A stretch of 14,964 bases of DNA from Phytoactinopolyspora endophytica (lineage in GTDB: Bacteria; Actinomycetota; Actinomycetes; Jiangellales; Jiangellaceae). The DNA is taken from contig NZ_ML142855.1 in NCBI RefSeq assembly GCF_004138495.1, forward strand, positions 256,605 through 271,568, read 5' to 3'. Under the pieces are notes generated by a model. It worked only from the letters and a program-made list of their open reading frames with translations. It was not told the DNA's origin and made no database searches. The translations under genes and the position numbers were made by a program. Each line of letters starts with the position of its first letter. Positions within the stretch are counted from its first letter, which is position 1. Below are positions 6,915-14,822 of this stretch, one piece after another.

Positions 6915-8066
6915 TCACGGATGGAGGTTGCCGAGTACGTAGTTCTGGATGGCGATGACGGCGGCTCCGCGGGCCCACTCGAAGAAGTCGAACGCCTGAA
7001 TGTCGAGGTTGACGCGGCTCGCCCGCGGGTCGCGGTCCTCGTGCAGGCGTTCGATCATGGCGTCGTAGCCGACGTGAGCCAGCCGGACGCCGTCGCCGGC
7101 CAGGATGACCTTGTTCGGCATGGTGAGGTTGGCGACCAGCGCGATCAGCCGGCCCAGCGCACGCCCTCCGTCGTCGACGATCCGCCGTGCCGCGGGGTGT
7201 CCTGTCGCGGCGAGGTCCAGGCATTCGTCGTAGGTGACGTCGCGCCCAAGTGCCACCGAGATCGACGAGCGGATCCCGGGAATCGACAACATCGAGTAAG
7301 AGCAGCCGTGGTGTCCCATCGGGCACAGCGGCCCGGCCGAGTCGAGGGGAAAGTGGCCGATCAGGCCGATGCCGGCGTCCGGGCTGGCGACCAGCTTGTC
7401 ATGGACGACGAGCCCGTAACCGACGCCCATGCCCACGGTGATCACGGCGAACCGCTCGTACTGGCGTCCCGCCCCGAACCAATGCTCGGCTTCGGTGACG
7501 GCGATGACGTCGTTCTCGACGACGACGGGTAGCCCGGTCGCCTCGGTCAACATCGTGGCCAGCGGCACGTCGGTCCAATCCAGGTACGGCGCCCTGGCGA
7601 CGGTGAGGTTGTCGGTGGAGGAACCGCCGAGGCTGACGCCCAGAGCTGAGATGCCGTCCACGCGGTCGCCGAGCTTGCCGATGAGCCCGCTCATTGTGGC
7701 CACGACCTCGGCTGGCTCGCGGCGGTCGAGCGGTGCGCGCTCACTGGCGATCACCTCCGCTCGGAGTGTGGTCAGCACAGCGTGCGCCTCGTCGCCGGTC
7801 AGCTTGATGCCGAGGAAGAACCGCGAGGTGGGGACCACGTCGAGTAGCACGGCCGGCCTGCCGATGCGGTTCTCGGGCTGGATGCCGACCTCGGACAGGA
7901 CTCCGATGTCGAGCAGCGGCTTGGACAGCCGGGTCAGGCTTCCGGCGGAGAGGGACAGCCGCCGCGCCAGCTCGGCGCGGGACAGCGGACCGTGGTAGAG
8001 AACCTCCAATGCCACCGAGCGCGCGGGTTCGGTCAGGCCATTCCACAGTGGCGACGCGACGTGCAT
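6915..8066 (-). CDS. ROK-family transcriptional regulator (NagC/XylR type)
   Basis: This 383-aa regulator has an N-terminal winged helix-turn-helix at about 23-60 (LSRAELARRLSLSAGSLTRLSK) followed by a ROK sugar-kinase-like domain. GGAGG 7 nt upstream supports ATG at 8064-8066. The kinase domain looks non-catalytic. Where DxGGT should bind phosphate the sequence is IKLTGDE (87-93), although END (184-186) is kept. The ROK zinc site CxCGxxGCxE reads CPMGHHGCSY (248-257), so the second Cys is Met250 and the Glu is Tyr257, while His238, Cys248 and Cys255 remain. The gene is divergent from the GH36 and transporter operon across 200 bp, the usual position for a repressor of such an operon that is released by its sugar. 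The effector is unknown. Confidence 0.92.
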   Translation of the reverse strand: MHVASPLWNGLTEPARSVALEVLYHGPLSRAELARRLSLSAGSLTRLSKPLLDIGVLSEVGIQPENRIGRPAVLLDVVPTSRFFLGIKLTGDEAHAVLTTLRAEVIASERAPLDRREPAEVVATMSGLIGKLGDRVDGISALGVSLGGSSTDNLTVARAPYLDWTDVPLATMLTEATGLPVVVENDVIAVTEAEHWFGAGRQYERFAVITVGMGVGYGLVVHDKLVASPDAGIGLIGHFPLDSAGPLCPMGHHGCSYSMLSIPGIRSSISVALGRDVTYDECLDLAATGHPAARRIVDDGGRALGRLIALVANLTMPNKVILAGDGVRLAHVGYDAMIERLHEDRDPRASRVNLDIQAFDFFEWARGAAVIAIQNYVLGNLHP

Positions 8067-8094
8067 GGACGTGCCTCCAGGGAGTGTGGAGCCC

Positions 8095-8122
8095 AGTCTA
8101 GCGGGCCAGTTTTATTCTGCAA
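8095..8122 (-). promoter_or_regulatory. Candidate promoter of the ROK regulator
   Basis: On the minus strand TTGCAG (8117-8122) and TAGACT (8095-8100) are 16 nt apart, predicting a start near 8088 and a leader of about 22 nt. The -35 lies inside the AT-rich imperfect palindrome at 8111-8133, which would allow self-repression. Confidence 0.4.
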
Positions 8123-8133
8123 CGACAAATATA
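8111..8133. promoter_or_regulatory. AT-rich imperfect palindrome, possible ROK operator
   Basis: TATT (8113-8116) and AATA (8128-8131) form an inverted repeat around position 8122, with T8111/A8133 and C8120/G8124 also symmetric. A/T-rich arms around a mixed centre resemble NagC/Mlc-type ROK operators. The match is loose, and the location overlapping the regulator's own -35 is the main support. Confidence 0.3.
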
Positions 8134-8141
8134 GCCGGGAT

Positions 8142-8164
8142 ATCTAGCGCGCGGCTGGCTAGAT
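8142..8164. promoter_or_regulatory. Perfect 7-bp inverted repeat in the ROK/GH36 divergent region
   Basis: ATCTAGC (8142-8148) and GCTAGAT (8158-8164) are perfect inverted arms with a 9-nt spacer, 30 bp upstream of the TTGACA box for the GH36 operon. The 23-bp size fits a dimeric regulator site, and the adjacent ROK protein is the obvious candidate binder. Confidence 0.4.
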
Positions 8165-8194
8165 GGCGGCTTCTGGTGACATCCATGTTCCCTA

Positions 8195-8223
8195 TTGACA
8201 TCTATAACTTCTGCTACGAAACT
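8195..8223 (+). promoter_or_regulatory. Candidate promoter of the alpha-galactosidase/transport operon
   Basis: A consensus TTGACA lies at 8195-8200. A 17-nt spacer leads to GAAACT (8218-8223), a poor -10, so activation or a different -10 register is possible. The implied leader to ATG 8267 is about 37 nt. Confidence 0.35.
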
Positions 8224-8266
8224 AACTCCCCAAGCGACCCCGACTCTGTACTCGCCGGAGCTGCAC

Positions 8267-10477
8267 ATGCCAAACCTGTCCCCTGAGAACCTCGTCCACT
8301 GCCGAGCGGCGGGGGTGAGCCTGCTGGTCGAGTGCCCGGACCGTCGATTGCCGCAGGTACTCTACTGGGGCCGAGACCTTGGGGAGCTCGACGAGCGGGA
8401 CCTGGCCGCGGTGGCGTTGAGCCAGCGGTCGCAGACGGTGACGAACGACGTCGATCAGGACGTCCCTCTGGCCGTCCTGCCCGAGCCGGCCGGCGGCTGG
8501 ATGGGCGTTCCCGGTCTGTCCGGGCACCGTGACGGACGCGGCTTCTCCGCGCTGTTCACCGTGGAGTCGGTGACCGGCTCGCAGCCGGACGCGTCGGCCA
8601 CCGGTTCCGTGCCGGCCACCAGCACTGAGCCGGCGGCGTCGCTCGGTGCCGGACAGCAGGTGACGGTCACCGCGACCGACGCCGCGGCCGGGCTCCACCT
8701 GACGCTCGAGCTCGGGGTGACGGGTGCCGGCCTGGTCAGGCAGCGTGCGACGGTCCGCAACACAGGGGAGTCCAACTACACCGTCGACGGTGTGACCCTC
8801 GCCCTGCCGGTCCCGCCCAGCGCCACTGAGCTGCTTGACATGACTGGTCGGCATCTGCGCGAACGCAGCCCGCAGCGCTCCCCGTTCAGCATCGGCACGC
8901 ACCTGCGGGAGAACCGTCGCGGCCGCACCGGGCTGGAAGCCACCCTGCTGCTCGCCGCCGGCGAGGAAGGGTTCGGCTTCCGAAACGGCGAGGTCTGGGC
9001 GATGCACGTTGGATGGAGCGGCAACCACCGGGTGCTCGCCGAGCGGAACGCTCGTGGCGAGTCCGTCCTGGCCGGCGGCGAGCTGCTGCTCCCCGGCGAG
9101 GTCCGGCTGGAGGCCGGCGCGGAGTACACGACGCCGTGGGTCTACGGGGCGTACGGGCATGGCCTCGACGAGGTGTCGCACCGCTTCCACCAGCATCTGC
9201 GCGGACTCGACGGCCGGGCGACGACGCCGCGACCGGTCACCATGAACACGTGGGAGGCGGTCTACTTCGACCATGACCTCGACCGGCTCAAGCACCTCGC
9301 GGATCTCGCCGCCGAGGCGGGCGCGGAGCGGTACGTCCTGGACGACGGCTGGTTCCGTGGCCGCCGCGACGACCATGCCGGTCTCGGCGACTGGTATGTC
9401 GACGAGACCGTGTGGCCGGATGGGCTGCACCCACTCATCGACCACGTCGACGAACTCGACATGCAGTTCGGGCTGTGGGTGGAGCCGGAGATGGTCAACC
9501 CGGACTCGGACGTCGCCCGGGCACACCCGGACTGGATCCTGGCCACCGGCGACCGGATGCCTCCGGAGGCCCGCCACCAGCAGGTGCTCAACCTGGGCAA
9601 CCCGCACGCGTACGCCTACATCCTCGAGCGGCTCGACGCGGTCCTGACCGAGTACCGCATCGGATACCTCAAATGGGACCACAACCGCGACCTGGTCGAC
9701 GCCGGGCATGCTCCGCTCGGTGCGGCCGGCGTGCACCGGCAGACCCTCGCCGCGTACCGGCTGATCGACGAGCTGCGCCGTCGGCACCCTGGCCTGGAGA
9801 TCGAGTCCTGCTCGTCCGGCGGCGGCCGGATCGACCTGGGCATCCTGGAGCGCACCGACCGGGTCTGGACGTCGGACTGCATCGACGCACTCGAGCGGCA
9901 GCAGATCCAGCGCTGGACCGGTCTGCTGGTGCCGCCGGAGCTGCTCGGGTCGCACGTGGGCGCCACGACGTCGCACACGACGGGGCGCAGCCACACCCTC
10001 GGCTTCCGCGCCGGCACGGCGCTGTTCGGCCACTTCGGCATCGAATGGGATCTCACCTCGGCGTCTGCGGAGGAACGCGCCGAACTTGCCCGCTGGATCT
10101 CGCTCTACAAGGAGGTTCGTGAGCTGCTGCACACCGGCGACGTGGTTCGCACGGACCATGCCGACCCGGCGATGCTGATCCACGGGGTGGTGTCCGCTGA
10201 CCGATCGCGAGCGATCTACGCGATGGTGCAGACGGCGACCAGCGTGCAGGCGCCGGCCGGGCAGGTGCGGCTGCCGGGCCTCGACCCGCGGGAGCGCTAC
10301 CGGCTCGCGCCGCTTCCCCCGGGTGACACGTTGGAAGGGCCCGCGCGGTCCACGCTCCCGTGGTGGACCGACGGCGTGGTCCTCCCCGGGCAGGTGATCT
10401 CCGGCGTCGGTGTCCAGGCGCCGACGCTCTACCCCGAGCGGCTGGTCCTCATCGAGGCCGTCCGCATCGACTCCTAG
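8267..10477 (+). CDS. GH36 alpha-galactosidase
   Basis: This enzyme hydrolyses terminal alpha-1,6-linked galactose from oligosaccharides such as melibiose and raffinose or related alpha-galactosides. ATG 8267 is preferred over 8195 because GGAG (8257-8260) lies 6 nt before it and the upstream segment overlaps the likely promoter. The 736-aa length is typical of large bacterial GH36 enzymes. An N-terminal beta-sandwich is followed by the catalytic barrel starting near NTWEAVYFD. Barrel motifs are LDDGWF (358-363), LWVEPEMV, YLKWDHNRD with Asp471 as expected nucleophile, CSSGGGRID, and WTSDCIDALERQ with Asp537 as expected acid/base. There is no signal peptide, so the substrate must be imported, matching the permease genes 32 nt downstream. 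Family and reaction class are very likely. The natural substrate is not known. Confidence 0.95.
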   Translation: MPNLSPENLVHCRAAGVSLLVECPDRRLPQVLYWGRDLGELDERDLAAVALSQRSQTVTNDVDQDVPLAVLPEPAGGWMGVPGLSGHRDGRGFSALFTVESVTGSQPDASATGSVPATSTEPAASLGAGQQVTVTATDAAAGLHLTLELGVTGAGLVRQRATVRNTGESNYTVDGVTLALPVPPSATELLDMTGRHLRERSPQRSPFSIGTHLRENRRGRTGLEATLLLAAGEEGFGFRNGEVWAMHVGWSGNHRVLAERNARGESVLAGGELLLPGEVRLEAGAEYTTPWVYGAYGHGLDEVSHRFHQHLRGLDGRATTPRPVTMNTWEAVYFDHDLDRLKHLADLAAEAGAERYVLDDGWFRGRRDDHAGLGDWYVDETVWPDGLHPLIDHVDELDMQFGLWVEPEMVNPDSDVARAHPDWILATGDRMPPEARHQQVLNLGNPHAYAYILERLDAVLTEYRIGYLKWDHNRDLVDAGHAPLGAAGVHRQTLAAYRLIDELRRRHPGLEIESCSSGGGRIDLGILERTDRVWTSDCIDALERQQIQRWTGLLVPPELLGSHVGATTSHTTGRSHTLGFRAGTALFGHFGIEWDLTSASAEERAELARWISLYKEVRELLHTGDVVRTDHADPAMLIHGVVSADRSRAIYAMVQTATSVQAPAGQVRLPGLDPRERYRLAPLPPGDTLEGPARSTLPWWTDGVVLPGQVISGVGVQAPTLYPERLVLIEAVRIDS

Positions 10478-10509
10478 CACCCCAGGTCCAGGTGAGGAGA
10501 TGATCCGAG

Positions 10510-11433
10510 ATGAGTTCACAGGTCAGTGCCCAGTCCGCGATCAAGACCGGCGCGAGGAGGTCGCGCCGGCTCGGTGACCTCTGGGTCGCCCTGGCGTTCC
10601 TGCTCCCGTCGGCGGTCGGATTCGTCGTGTTCTACCTGTGGCCGACGATCCGGGGCTTCTACCTCAGCCTGACCGACTACTCGCTGCTCGGGGACGCGCA
10701 GTTCCTCGGCTTCGACAACTTCCAACGACTGTTCAACGACCCGCTGTTCTGGAACTCGCTGCGGGTCACGCTGCTCTACGTCGTCATCAACATCGGCCTG
10801 CAGACGGTCGTCGCGCTGGCTCTGGCCGTCCTGTTGCATCGGCTGACGCAGTCGGTCACCATCCGCGGCCTCGTGCTGCTGCCCTACCTGGTGGCGAATG
10901 TCGTGGTAGCTCTGGTGTGGTTCTGGATGCTCGACTACCAGCTCGGCATCGTCAACCAGCTGATCGATTGGATCGGGCTGGGGCGGATCCCGTTCTTCGG
11001 CAGTGAGACCTGGGCCATCCCCACCATCGCCATGATCAACGTCTGGCGGCACATGGGGTACACGGCGTTGCTGATCTTCGCCGGTCTGCAGATGATCCCG
11101 AAGTACGTCTATGAGGCGTCCGCGCTCGACGGTGCCTCCGAGTGGCGGACGTTCTGGCGGGTGACCCTTCCGCTGCTGCGCCCGATCATGGCGCTGGTGC
11201 TGGTCCTCAGCGTCATCGGCTCGTTCCAGATCTTCGACACGATCGCGGTGACGACGGCCGGCGGACCGGTCGACTCCACCCGTGTCATCTACTTCTACAT
11301 CTTCGAGCTCGCGTTCGAGCGGTTCGACTTCGGCTATGCCGCGGCGATCTCGGTGGTCCTGTTCCTCATCCTTGGCGGCGTCGCCATGGCTCAGCTGAAG
11401 ATGCTGCGCGCTGGCGATTCCGACCTGTCCTGA
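10510..11433 (+). CDS. Sugar ABC transporter permease, MalF/UgpA type
   Basis: This is one of two inner-membrane subunits of a carbohydrate importer (CUT1-type). The 307-aa protein has about six hydrophobic segments (roughly 24-52, 82-110, 118-141, 168-196, 223-245 and 276-297). The cytoplasmic EAA loop is intact at 202-220 (EASALDGASEWRTFWRVTL), where the ATPase docks. The start is set by GAGGAG at 10494-10499, spaced 10 nt. Another ATG at 10500 is out of frame. It follows the GH36 gene by 32 nt and precedes its partner permease by 17 nt, so all are probably co-transcribed. No ATPase gene is present in the window. A shared MsiK-like ATPase encoded elsewhere is the usual solution in actinomycetes. 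Confidence 0.94.
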   Translation: MSSQVSAQSAIKTGARRSRRLGDLWVALAFLLPSAVGFVVFYLWPTIRGFYLSLTDYSLLGDAQFLGFDNFQRLFNDPLFWNSLRVTLLYVVINIGLQTVVALALAVLLHRLTQSVTIRGLVLLPYLVANVVVALVWFWMLDYQLGIVNQLIDWIGLGRIPFFGSETWAIPTIAMINVWRHMGYTALLIFAGLQMIPKYVYEASALDGASEWRTFWRVTLPLLRPIMALVLVLSVIGSFQIFDTIAVTTAGGPVDSTRVIYFYIFELAFERFDFGYAAAISVVLFLILGGVAMAQLKMLRAGDSDLS

Positions 11434-11450
11434 TCGGAGGTGAAGAAGGC

Positions 11451-12389
11451 ATGAGTGTCCTGACCCGAACCCAGCGTCCCGAGCTGTCCCAGGATCGCGC
11501 CGCGTCACCCCGTCCCCCGATCAACTGGGGCCGGGTGGTGGCGTGGACCTCGCTCGTCGTCCTGCTGATCGTCACCCTCTTCCCGTTCTACTGGATGCTG
11601 CGTACGTCGCTGTCGAACAACCGATCGCTGGCCTCCGAGGCTGGCTCCCTGCTGCCCGCTGACTTCACGCTCGGCGCGTTCCAGCGTGTCCTCGGCATGG
11701 CGTCCACCGAGGAGGCGCTGGCCGAGGGTGGCTCCGGAGCGAACGTCAACTTCTGGCTCTACCTGCGCAACTCCATCATCGTCGCCACCGTGGTCACCGT
11801 CGGCCAGCTGTTCTTCTGCGCAATGGCGGCCTATGCATTCGCCCGGCTGCGCTGGCCGGGACGGAACAAGGTCTTCTTCCTCTTTCTGACCGCGCTTATG
11901 GTGCCGCCGATCTTCACCACGCTGCCCAACTTCATCCTGATCCGCGACCTCGGCCTGCTGAACACGTTCGCCGGGATCGTGCTGCCGACGTTGTTCATGA
12001 CGCCGTTTGCCGTGTTCTTCCTGCGCCAGTTCTTCCTCGGGCTGAGCCGGGAGATCGAGGAGGCGGCGATGATCGACGGCGCCGGCCACCTGAGGATCTT
12101 CTTCCGGCTGACCATCCCGATGGCCTCGGCGCCGATCGCGACGCTGGCCATCCTCACTTACATCAACGCCTGGAACGACTACATGTGGCCGCTGCTGGTC
12201 GGCCAGGAAGAGAACGTGCGCGTGCTGACCGTCGCGCTCGGGGTCTTCCGTTCGCAGACACCGCAAGGCAGCCCGGACTGGGCCGGCCTGATGGCCGCGA
12301 CGCTCATCGCGGCACTTCCGATCATGATCCTTTTCGCCGTGCTCGGCCGCAGGGTAATCAACTCCATCGGCTTCAGCGGCATCAAGTAA
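11451..12389 (+). CDS. Sugar ABC transporter permease, MalG/UgpE type
   Basis: This is the second permease subunit of the CUT1-type importer. Its frame is open from 11142, inside the preceding gene, but ATG 11451 with GGAGG at 11436-11440 gives a normal 312-aa MalG-like protein. TM1 is at about 30-50 (VVAWTSLVVLLIVTLFPFY), followed by an extracytoplasmic loop to about 103 that carries a Glu/Gly-rich stretch (EEALAEGGSGAN, 88-99), then five further hydrophobic segments. The EAA loop is at 204-222 (EAAMIDGAGHLRIFFRLTI) and is followed by the MalG-typical INAWNDYMWPL. It pairs with the permease just upstream. A repeat-filled 125-nt gap separates it from the binding-protein gene. Confidence 0.94.
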   Translation: MSVLTRTQRPELSQDRAASPRPPINWGRVVAWTSLVVLLIVTLFPFYWMLRTSLSNNRSLASEAGSLLPADFTLGAFQRVLGMASTEEALAEGGSGANVNFWLYLRNSIIVATVVTVGQLFFCAMAAYAFARLRWPGRNKVFFLFLTALMVPPIFTTLPNFILIRDLGLLNTFAGIVLPTLFMTPFAVFFLRQFFLGLSREIEEAAMIDGAGHLRIFFRLTIPMASAPIATLAILTYINAWNDYMWPLLVGQEENVRVLTVALGVFRSQTPQGSPDWAGLMAATLIAALPIMILFAVLGRRVINSIGFSGIK

Positions 12390-12390
12390 G

Positions 12391-12496
12391 GCACTCACGC
12401 AGGGCACTCACCCAAGCACTCCGGCCTCAGACACGCACGCAGGGCACTCACTTAACGCACTGACCCAACGCACTCACCCACGGCACGCTCACCCAA
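12391..12496 (+). repeat. 13-bp tandem array between permease and binding-protein genes
   Basis: Units near the consensus GCACTCACCCAAC begin at 12391, 12404, 12416, 12444, 12457, 12470 and 12483 (the last as GCACGCTCACCCAA). Spacing is 13 bp in most steps, with a degenerate stretch at 12416-12443. A 16-bp exact copy, CACGCAGGGCACTCAC, occurs at 12396 and again 40 bp later at 12436. The unit length is not a multiple of three and the array lies outside genes, so it is non-coding. It ends about 18 nt before the binding-protein start and covers nearly the whole spacer. Confidence 0.85.
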
Positions 12497-12514
12497 TGAA
12501 GGGATGGGGTTCCC

Positions 12515-13873
12515 ATGAGAAAGGCACTACGACGCTCCACCGGGATGATCGCGATTCCGGTTCTGCTGGCCGCATGTGGCGGCGACGACGGCGGTAGCGG
12601 AGGTGACGGCGACAGCGCGGCAGGTGGAACGATCACCTACTGGTTGTGGGACGCCAACCAGCTACCGGCCTATGAGGCCTGCGCCGACGCGTTTCACGAG
12701 GCAAATCCGGACGTCCGCGTCAATATCGAGCAGTTCGGCTGGGACGACTACTGGAACAAGATCACCACCGGCTTCGTCGGCGGGACGGCGCCGGATGTCT
12801 TCACCGACCACCTGTCCCGCTACCCGCAGTTCGCGGGGCAGAACCAGCTGCTGGCGATCGACGAGTTCGTGGAGCGCGACGGTCTCGACCTGTCGATCTA
12901 CCACGAAGGGCTGGCCGACCTCTGGATCAGCCAGGAGGGGGAGCGCTACGGGCTGCCGAAGGACTGGGACACCGTGGCCGTCTTCTACAACGAGGAGTTG
13001 CTCGACGACGCCGGGCTGACCCCGGAGGACATGGCCGACCTCGATTGGAACCCCGACGACGGGGGCAGCTACGAAGAGGTCATCGCGCGGCTCACCGTCG
13101 ACGCCAACGGTGTCCGCGGCGACGAGCCCGGCTTCGACCCGGACAACGTAGAGGTGTACGGGCTCGGCCTGAATGGAGCGGGCGAGGGCTTCGGGCAGAC
13201 CGAGTGGAGCATGTACGCCTTCAGCAACGGGTGGACGCACACGGACGAGAACCCGTGGGGGTCTCAGTTCAACTACGACGACCCGGCGTTCGTCGAGATG
13301 GTCGACTGGTGGCGCGGTCTGATCGAGAAGGGCTACATGCCTAGCTTCGAGCAGGCGACGGCCGGCGTGAGCATGATGGAGTCCTACGGCGCCGGCACCT
13401 ACGCCATGGTGACCGAGGGCAGCTGGAATACCGGCGCGTACATGGGGCTCAGCGATGTGCAGACCGGCCTGGCACCGACCCCGGTCGGCCCCTCTGGTGA
13501 ACGTACGAGCATGTTCAACGGGCTCGCCGACTCGATCTGGGCCGGCACCGACAACCCGGAGGGAGCCTGGGCCTGGGTGAGCTTCCTGGCGTCGGCGGAA
13601 TGCCAGAACATCGTGGCCGAGCACGCCGTCGTCTTCCCGGCGATCCAGGAGTCGACGGAGTTGGCACAGACGGCGTTCGAGGAGTCCGGCGTCGACGTGT
13701 CATCCTTCACGGTCCACGTCGAGGAGGGCACGACGTACCTAGCGCCGATCACCGACAACTGGGCCGAGGTCACGGCCATCATGGGATCCACCATGGACTC
13801 GATCATGTCGTTCTCCTCTGACACAGACGCGCTGACCGGCGCCAACGCCGAGGTCAACGCCCTCTTCGAGTAG
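12515..13873 (+). CDS. Extracellular sugar-binding lipoprotein of the ABC transporter
   Basis: This 452-aa family 1 (CUT1) solute-binding protein captures the substrate outside the membrane and delivers it to the two permeases encoded upstream. The signal peptide ends in the lipobox LLAAC, with Cys21 as the lipid-modified residue. A flexible Gly/Asp/Ser-rich linker runs to about residue 38. The mature domain starts with the typical GTITYWLWDANQLPAYE and includes YGLPKDWDTVAVFYNEELL, the family pattern for the central hinge region. GAAGGG (12499-12504), 10 nt before ATG 12515, is a plausible ribosome binding site. The many Trp and Tyr residues suit stacking on sugars. The ligand is unknown. 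Linkage to a GH36 enzyme favours an alpha-galactoside. The 125-nt gap upstream may allow separate expression control. Confidence 0.95.
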   Translation: MRKALRRSTGMIAIPVLLAACGGDDGGSGGDGDSAAGGTITYWLWDANQLPAYEACADAFHEANPDVRVNIEQFGWDDYWNKITTGFVGGTAPDVFTDHLSRYPQFAGQNQLLAIDEFVERDGLDLSIYHEGLADLWISQEGERYGLPKDWDTVAVFYNEELLDDAGLTPEDMADLDWNPDDGGSYEEVIARLTVDANGVRGDEPGFDPDNVEVYGLGLNGAGEGFGQTEWSMYAFSNGWTHTDENPWGSQFNYDDPAFVEMVDWWRGLIEKGYMPSFEQATAGVSMMESYGAGTYAMVTEGSWNTGAYMGLSDVQTGLAPTPVGPSGERTSMFNGLADSIWAGTDNPEGAWAWVSFLASAECQNIVAEHAVVFPAIQESTELAQTAFEESGVDVSSFTVHVEEGTTYLAPITDNWAEVTAIMGSTMDSIMSFSSDTDALTGANAEVNALFE

Positions 13874-13960
13874 GAGGCCCGGCCGCTGGGATCGCACAGC
13901 TCGTGTGGCTCCGCGGCAGCGTCACCGGCGCTCTACGTGGCGGTCCTCGAAGGGAGATTC

Positions 13961-14076
13961 GCGGGGAGCAGGGCGAAGGGATCACCAGGCGGTGGGTTGC
14001 GTTGAGCGTGTCTTGCTCGGTCAATCTATGGCCCGGCTGGGCTTTAGCCTGGTGAGCCCTTTGCCCCGCTCCCCGC
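13961..14076. terminator. Long imperfect inverted repeat between convergent genes
   Basis: Arms 13961-13990 and 14047-14076 are 30 nt each and complementary at 27 positions, with one further G-U pair possible in RNA, around a 56-nt loop. A small GCCC-ggct-GGGC hairpin lies in the loop at 14031-14042, followed by TTT. The structure begins 87 nt after the binding-protein stop and ends 11 nt from the stop of the convergent phosphodiesterase, so a two-way terminator is the simplest reading. No flanking target-site duplication was found that would support a small transposon. Confidence 0.65.
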
Positions 14077-14087
14077 GCCTGCTACGT

Positions 14088-14798
14088 TCAGGCAGTGACG
14101 AGCCGGCCGTCGCTGATCGTGTAGCCGTGCTCGAACAGCAGCGGTGGGTAGTCGGTCGTGAAGCCGTTGACTCCCAGCGCTGCCGCGTCGTACAGCTGTT
14201 CGGGGGTGTTCACGAGCCAGACGTTGTAATAGAGCCCGCGTTCCTGGGCGTGCGTCACCAGTGCTTGATCAGTCCCCGGCCAGCCGAACAGGACCCGGCG
14301 GGCGCCGAGTTCCTGTGCCTCGGCGACCGTCTCCGTCGACCCGGTCTGGTTGATCAGCCCGACGACGCACCCCGGCAGGCGTGCCGCCAGCACGGAGATG
14401 GTCTTCGGGTCGAAGCAGGTGGGGGAGACCCGGTCAGCGTCGTCGGGGCGGCGCTGCAGCACGTCGACCAGGTTGTCGACCACGTCCGGGTCCTTGATCT
14501 CCACCTGAAGCCGGGCGTCCGTGCCCGCGAGCACCTCGTCGAACGACGGGATCTGCTGGCCACCGCCGGCGTCCAGGGCGCGTAGTTCGTCAAAGGTCAT
14601 GTCGCTGACCGCGCCGCTGCCGTCGGTGGTGCGGTCCACGGTCGCATCGTGGATGACCACGAGCGCACCGTCCTTCGACAGCCGGAGGTCGAGCTCCAGC
14701 TCATTGGCGCCCTGCTCGACGGCGAGCCGGAACGACTCCATGGTGTTCTCAGGCGACACGCTCATGGCGCCGCGGTGGCCGCAGTTGATGAAATCCAT
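14088..14798 (-). CDS. Glycerophosphodiester phosphodiesterase (GDPD/UgpQ-like)
   Basis: This enzyme hydrolyses glycerophosphodiesters to glycerol-3-phosphate and an alcohol. The 236-aa protein has the full catalytic pattern of the family: GHRG (7-10, His8), SPENTMESF (15-23, Glu17), ELELDL (33-38, Glu35 and Asp37 as metal ligands), and VVIHDATVDRTTDGSG, with His50 as the second catalytic His. The later EIKDP segment is also typical. There is no signal peptide or membrane segment, so it is cytoplasmic like UgpQ. A GGAG just upstream supports ATG 14796-14798. It is convergent with the transport operon and lies downstream of the minus-strand gene that enters from the right edge. If that gene belongs to a glycerol-phosphate importer, this would be a ugp-type locus. 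That is unproven. Confidence 0.93.
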   Translation of the reverse strand: MDFINCGHRGAMSVSPENTMESFRLAVEQGANELELDLRLSKDGALVVIHDATVDRTTDGSGAVSDMTFDELRALDAGGGQQIPSFDEVLAGTDARLQVEIKDPDVVDNLVDVLQRRPDDADRVSPTCFDPKTISVLAARLPGCVVGLINQTGSTETVAEAQELGARRVLFGWPGTDQALVTHAQERGLYYNVWLVNTPEQLYDAAALGVNGFTTDYPPLLFEHGYTISDGRLVTA

Positions 14799-14822
14799 GC
14801 ACTCTCCAAGCTCGTGTGTGCG

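Noticed and set aside
5605..7326. A 573-codon minus-strand open frame spanning the propeller gene and part of the ROK gene
   Set aside because: It crosses two well-supported genes and an intergenic gap, has an Arg-rich low-complexity translation and no recognisable domain.
8222..10519. A 765-codon minus-strand open frame opposite the GH36 gene
   Set aside because: It is a typical antisense shadow of GC-rich coding. The translation is Arg/Val/His-rich with no family features, while the plus strand carries full GH36 motifs.
12391..12496. CRISPR array
   Set aside because: Units of 13 bp are directly adjacent, with no unique spacers of about 30 bp and no cas genes nearby.
13961..14076. Insertion sequence or MITE
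   Set aside because: The inverted arms are suggestive, but there is no transposase frame and no target-site duplication. The position between convergent genes fits a terminator better.
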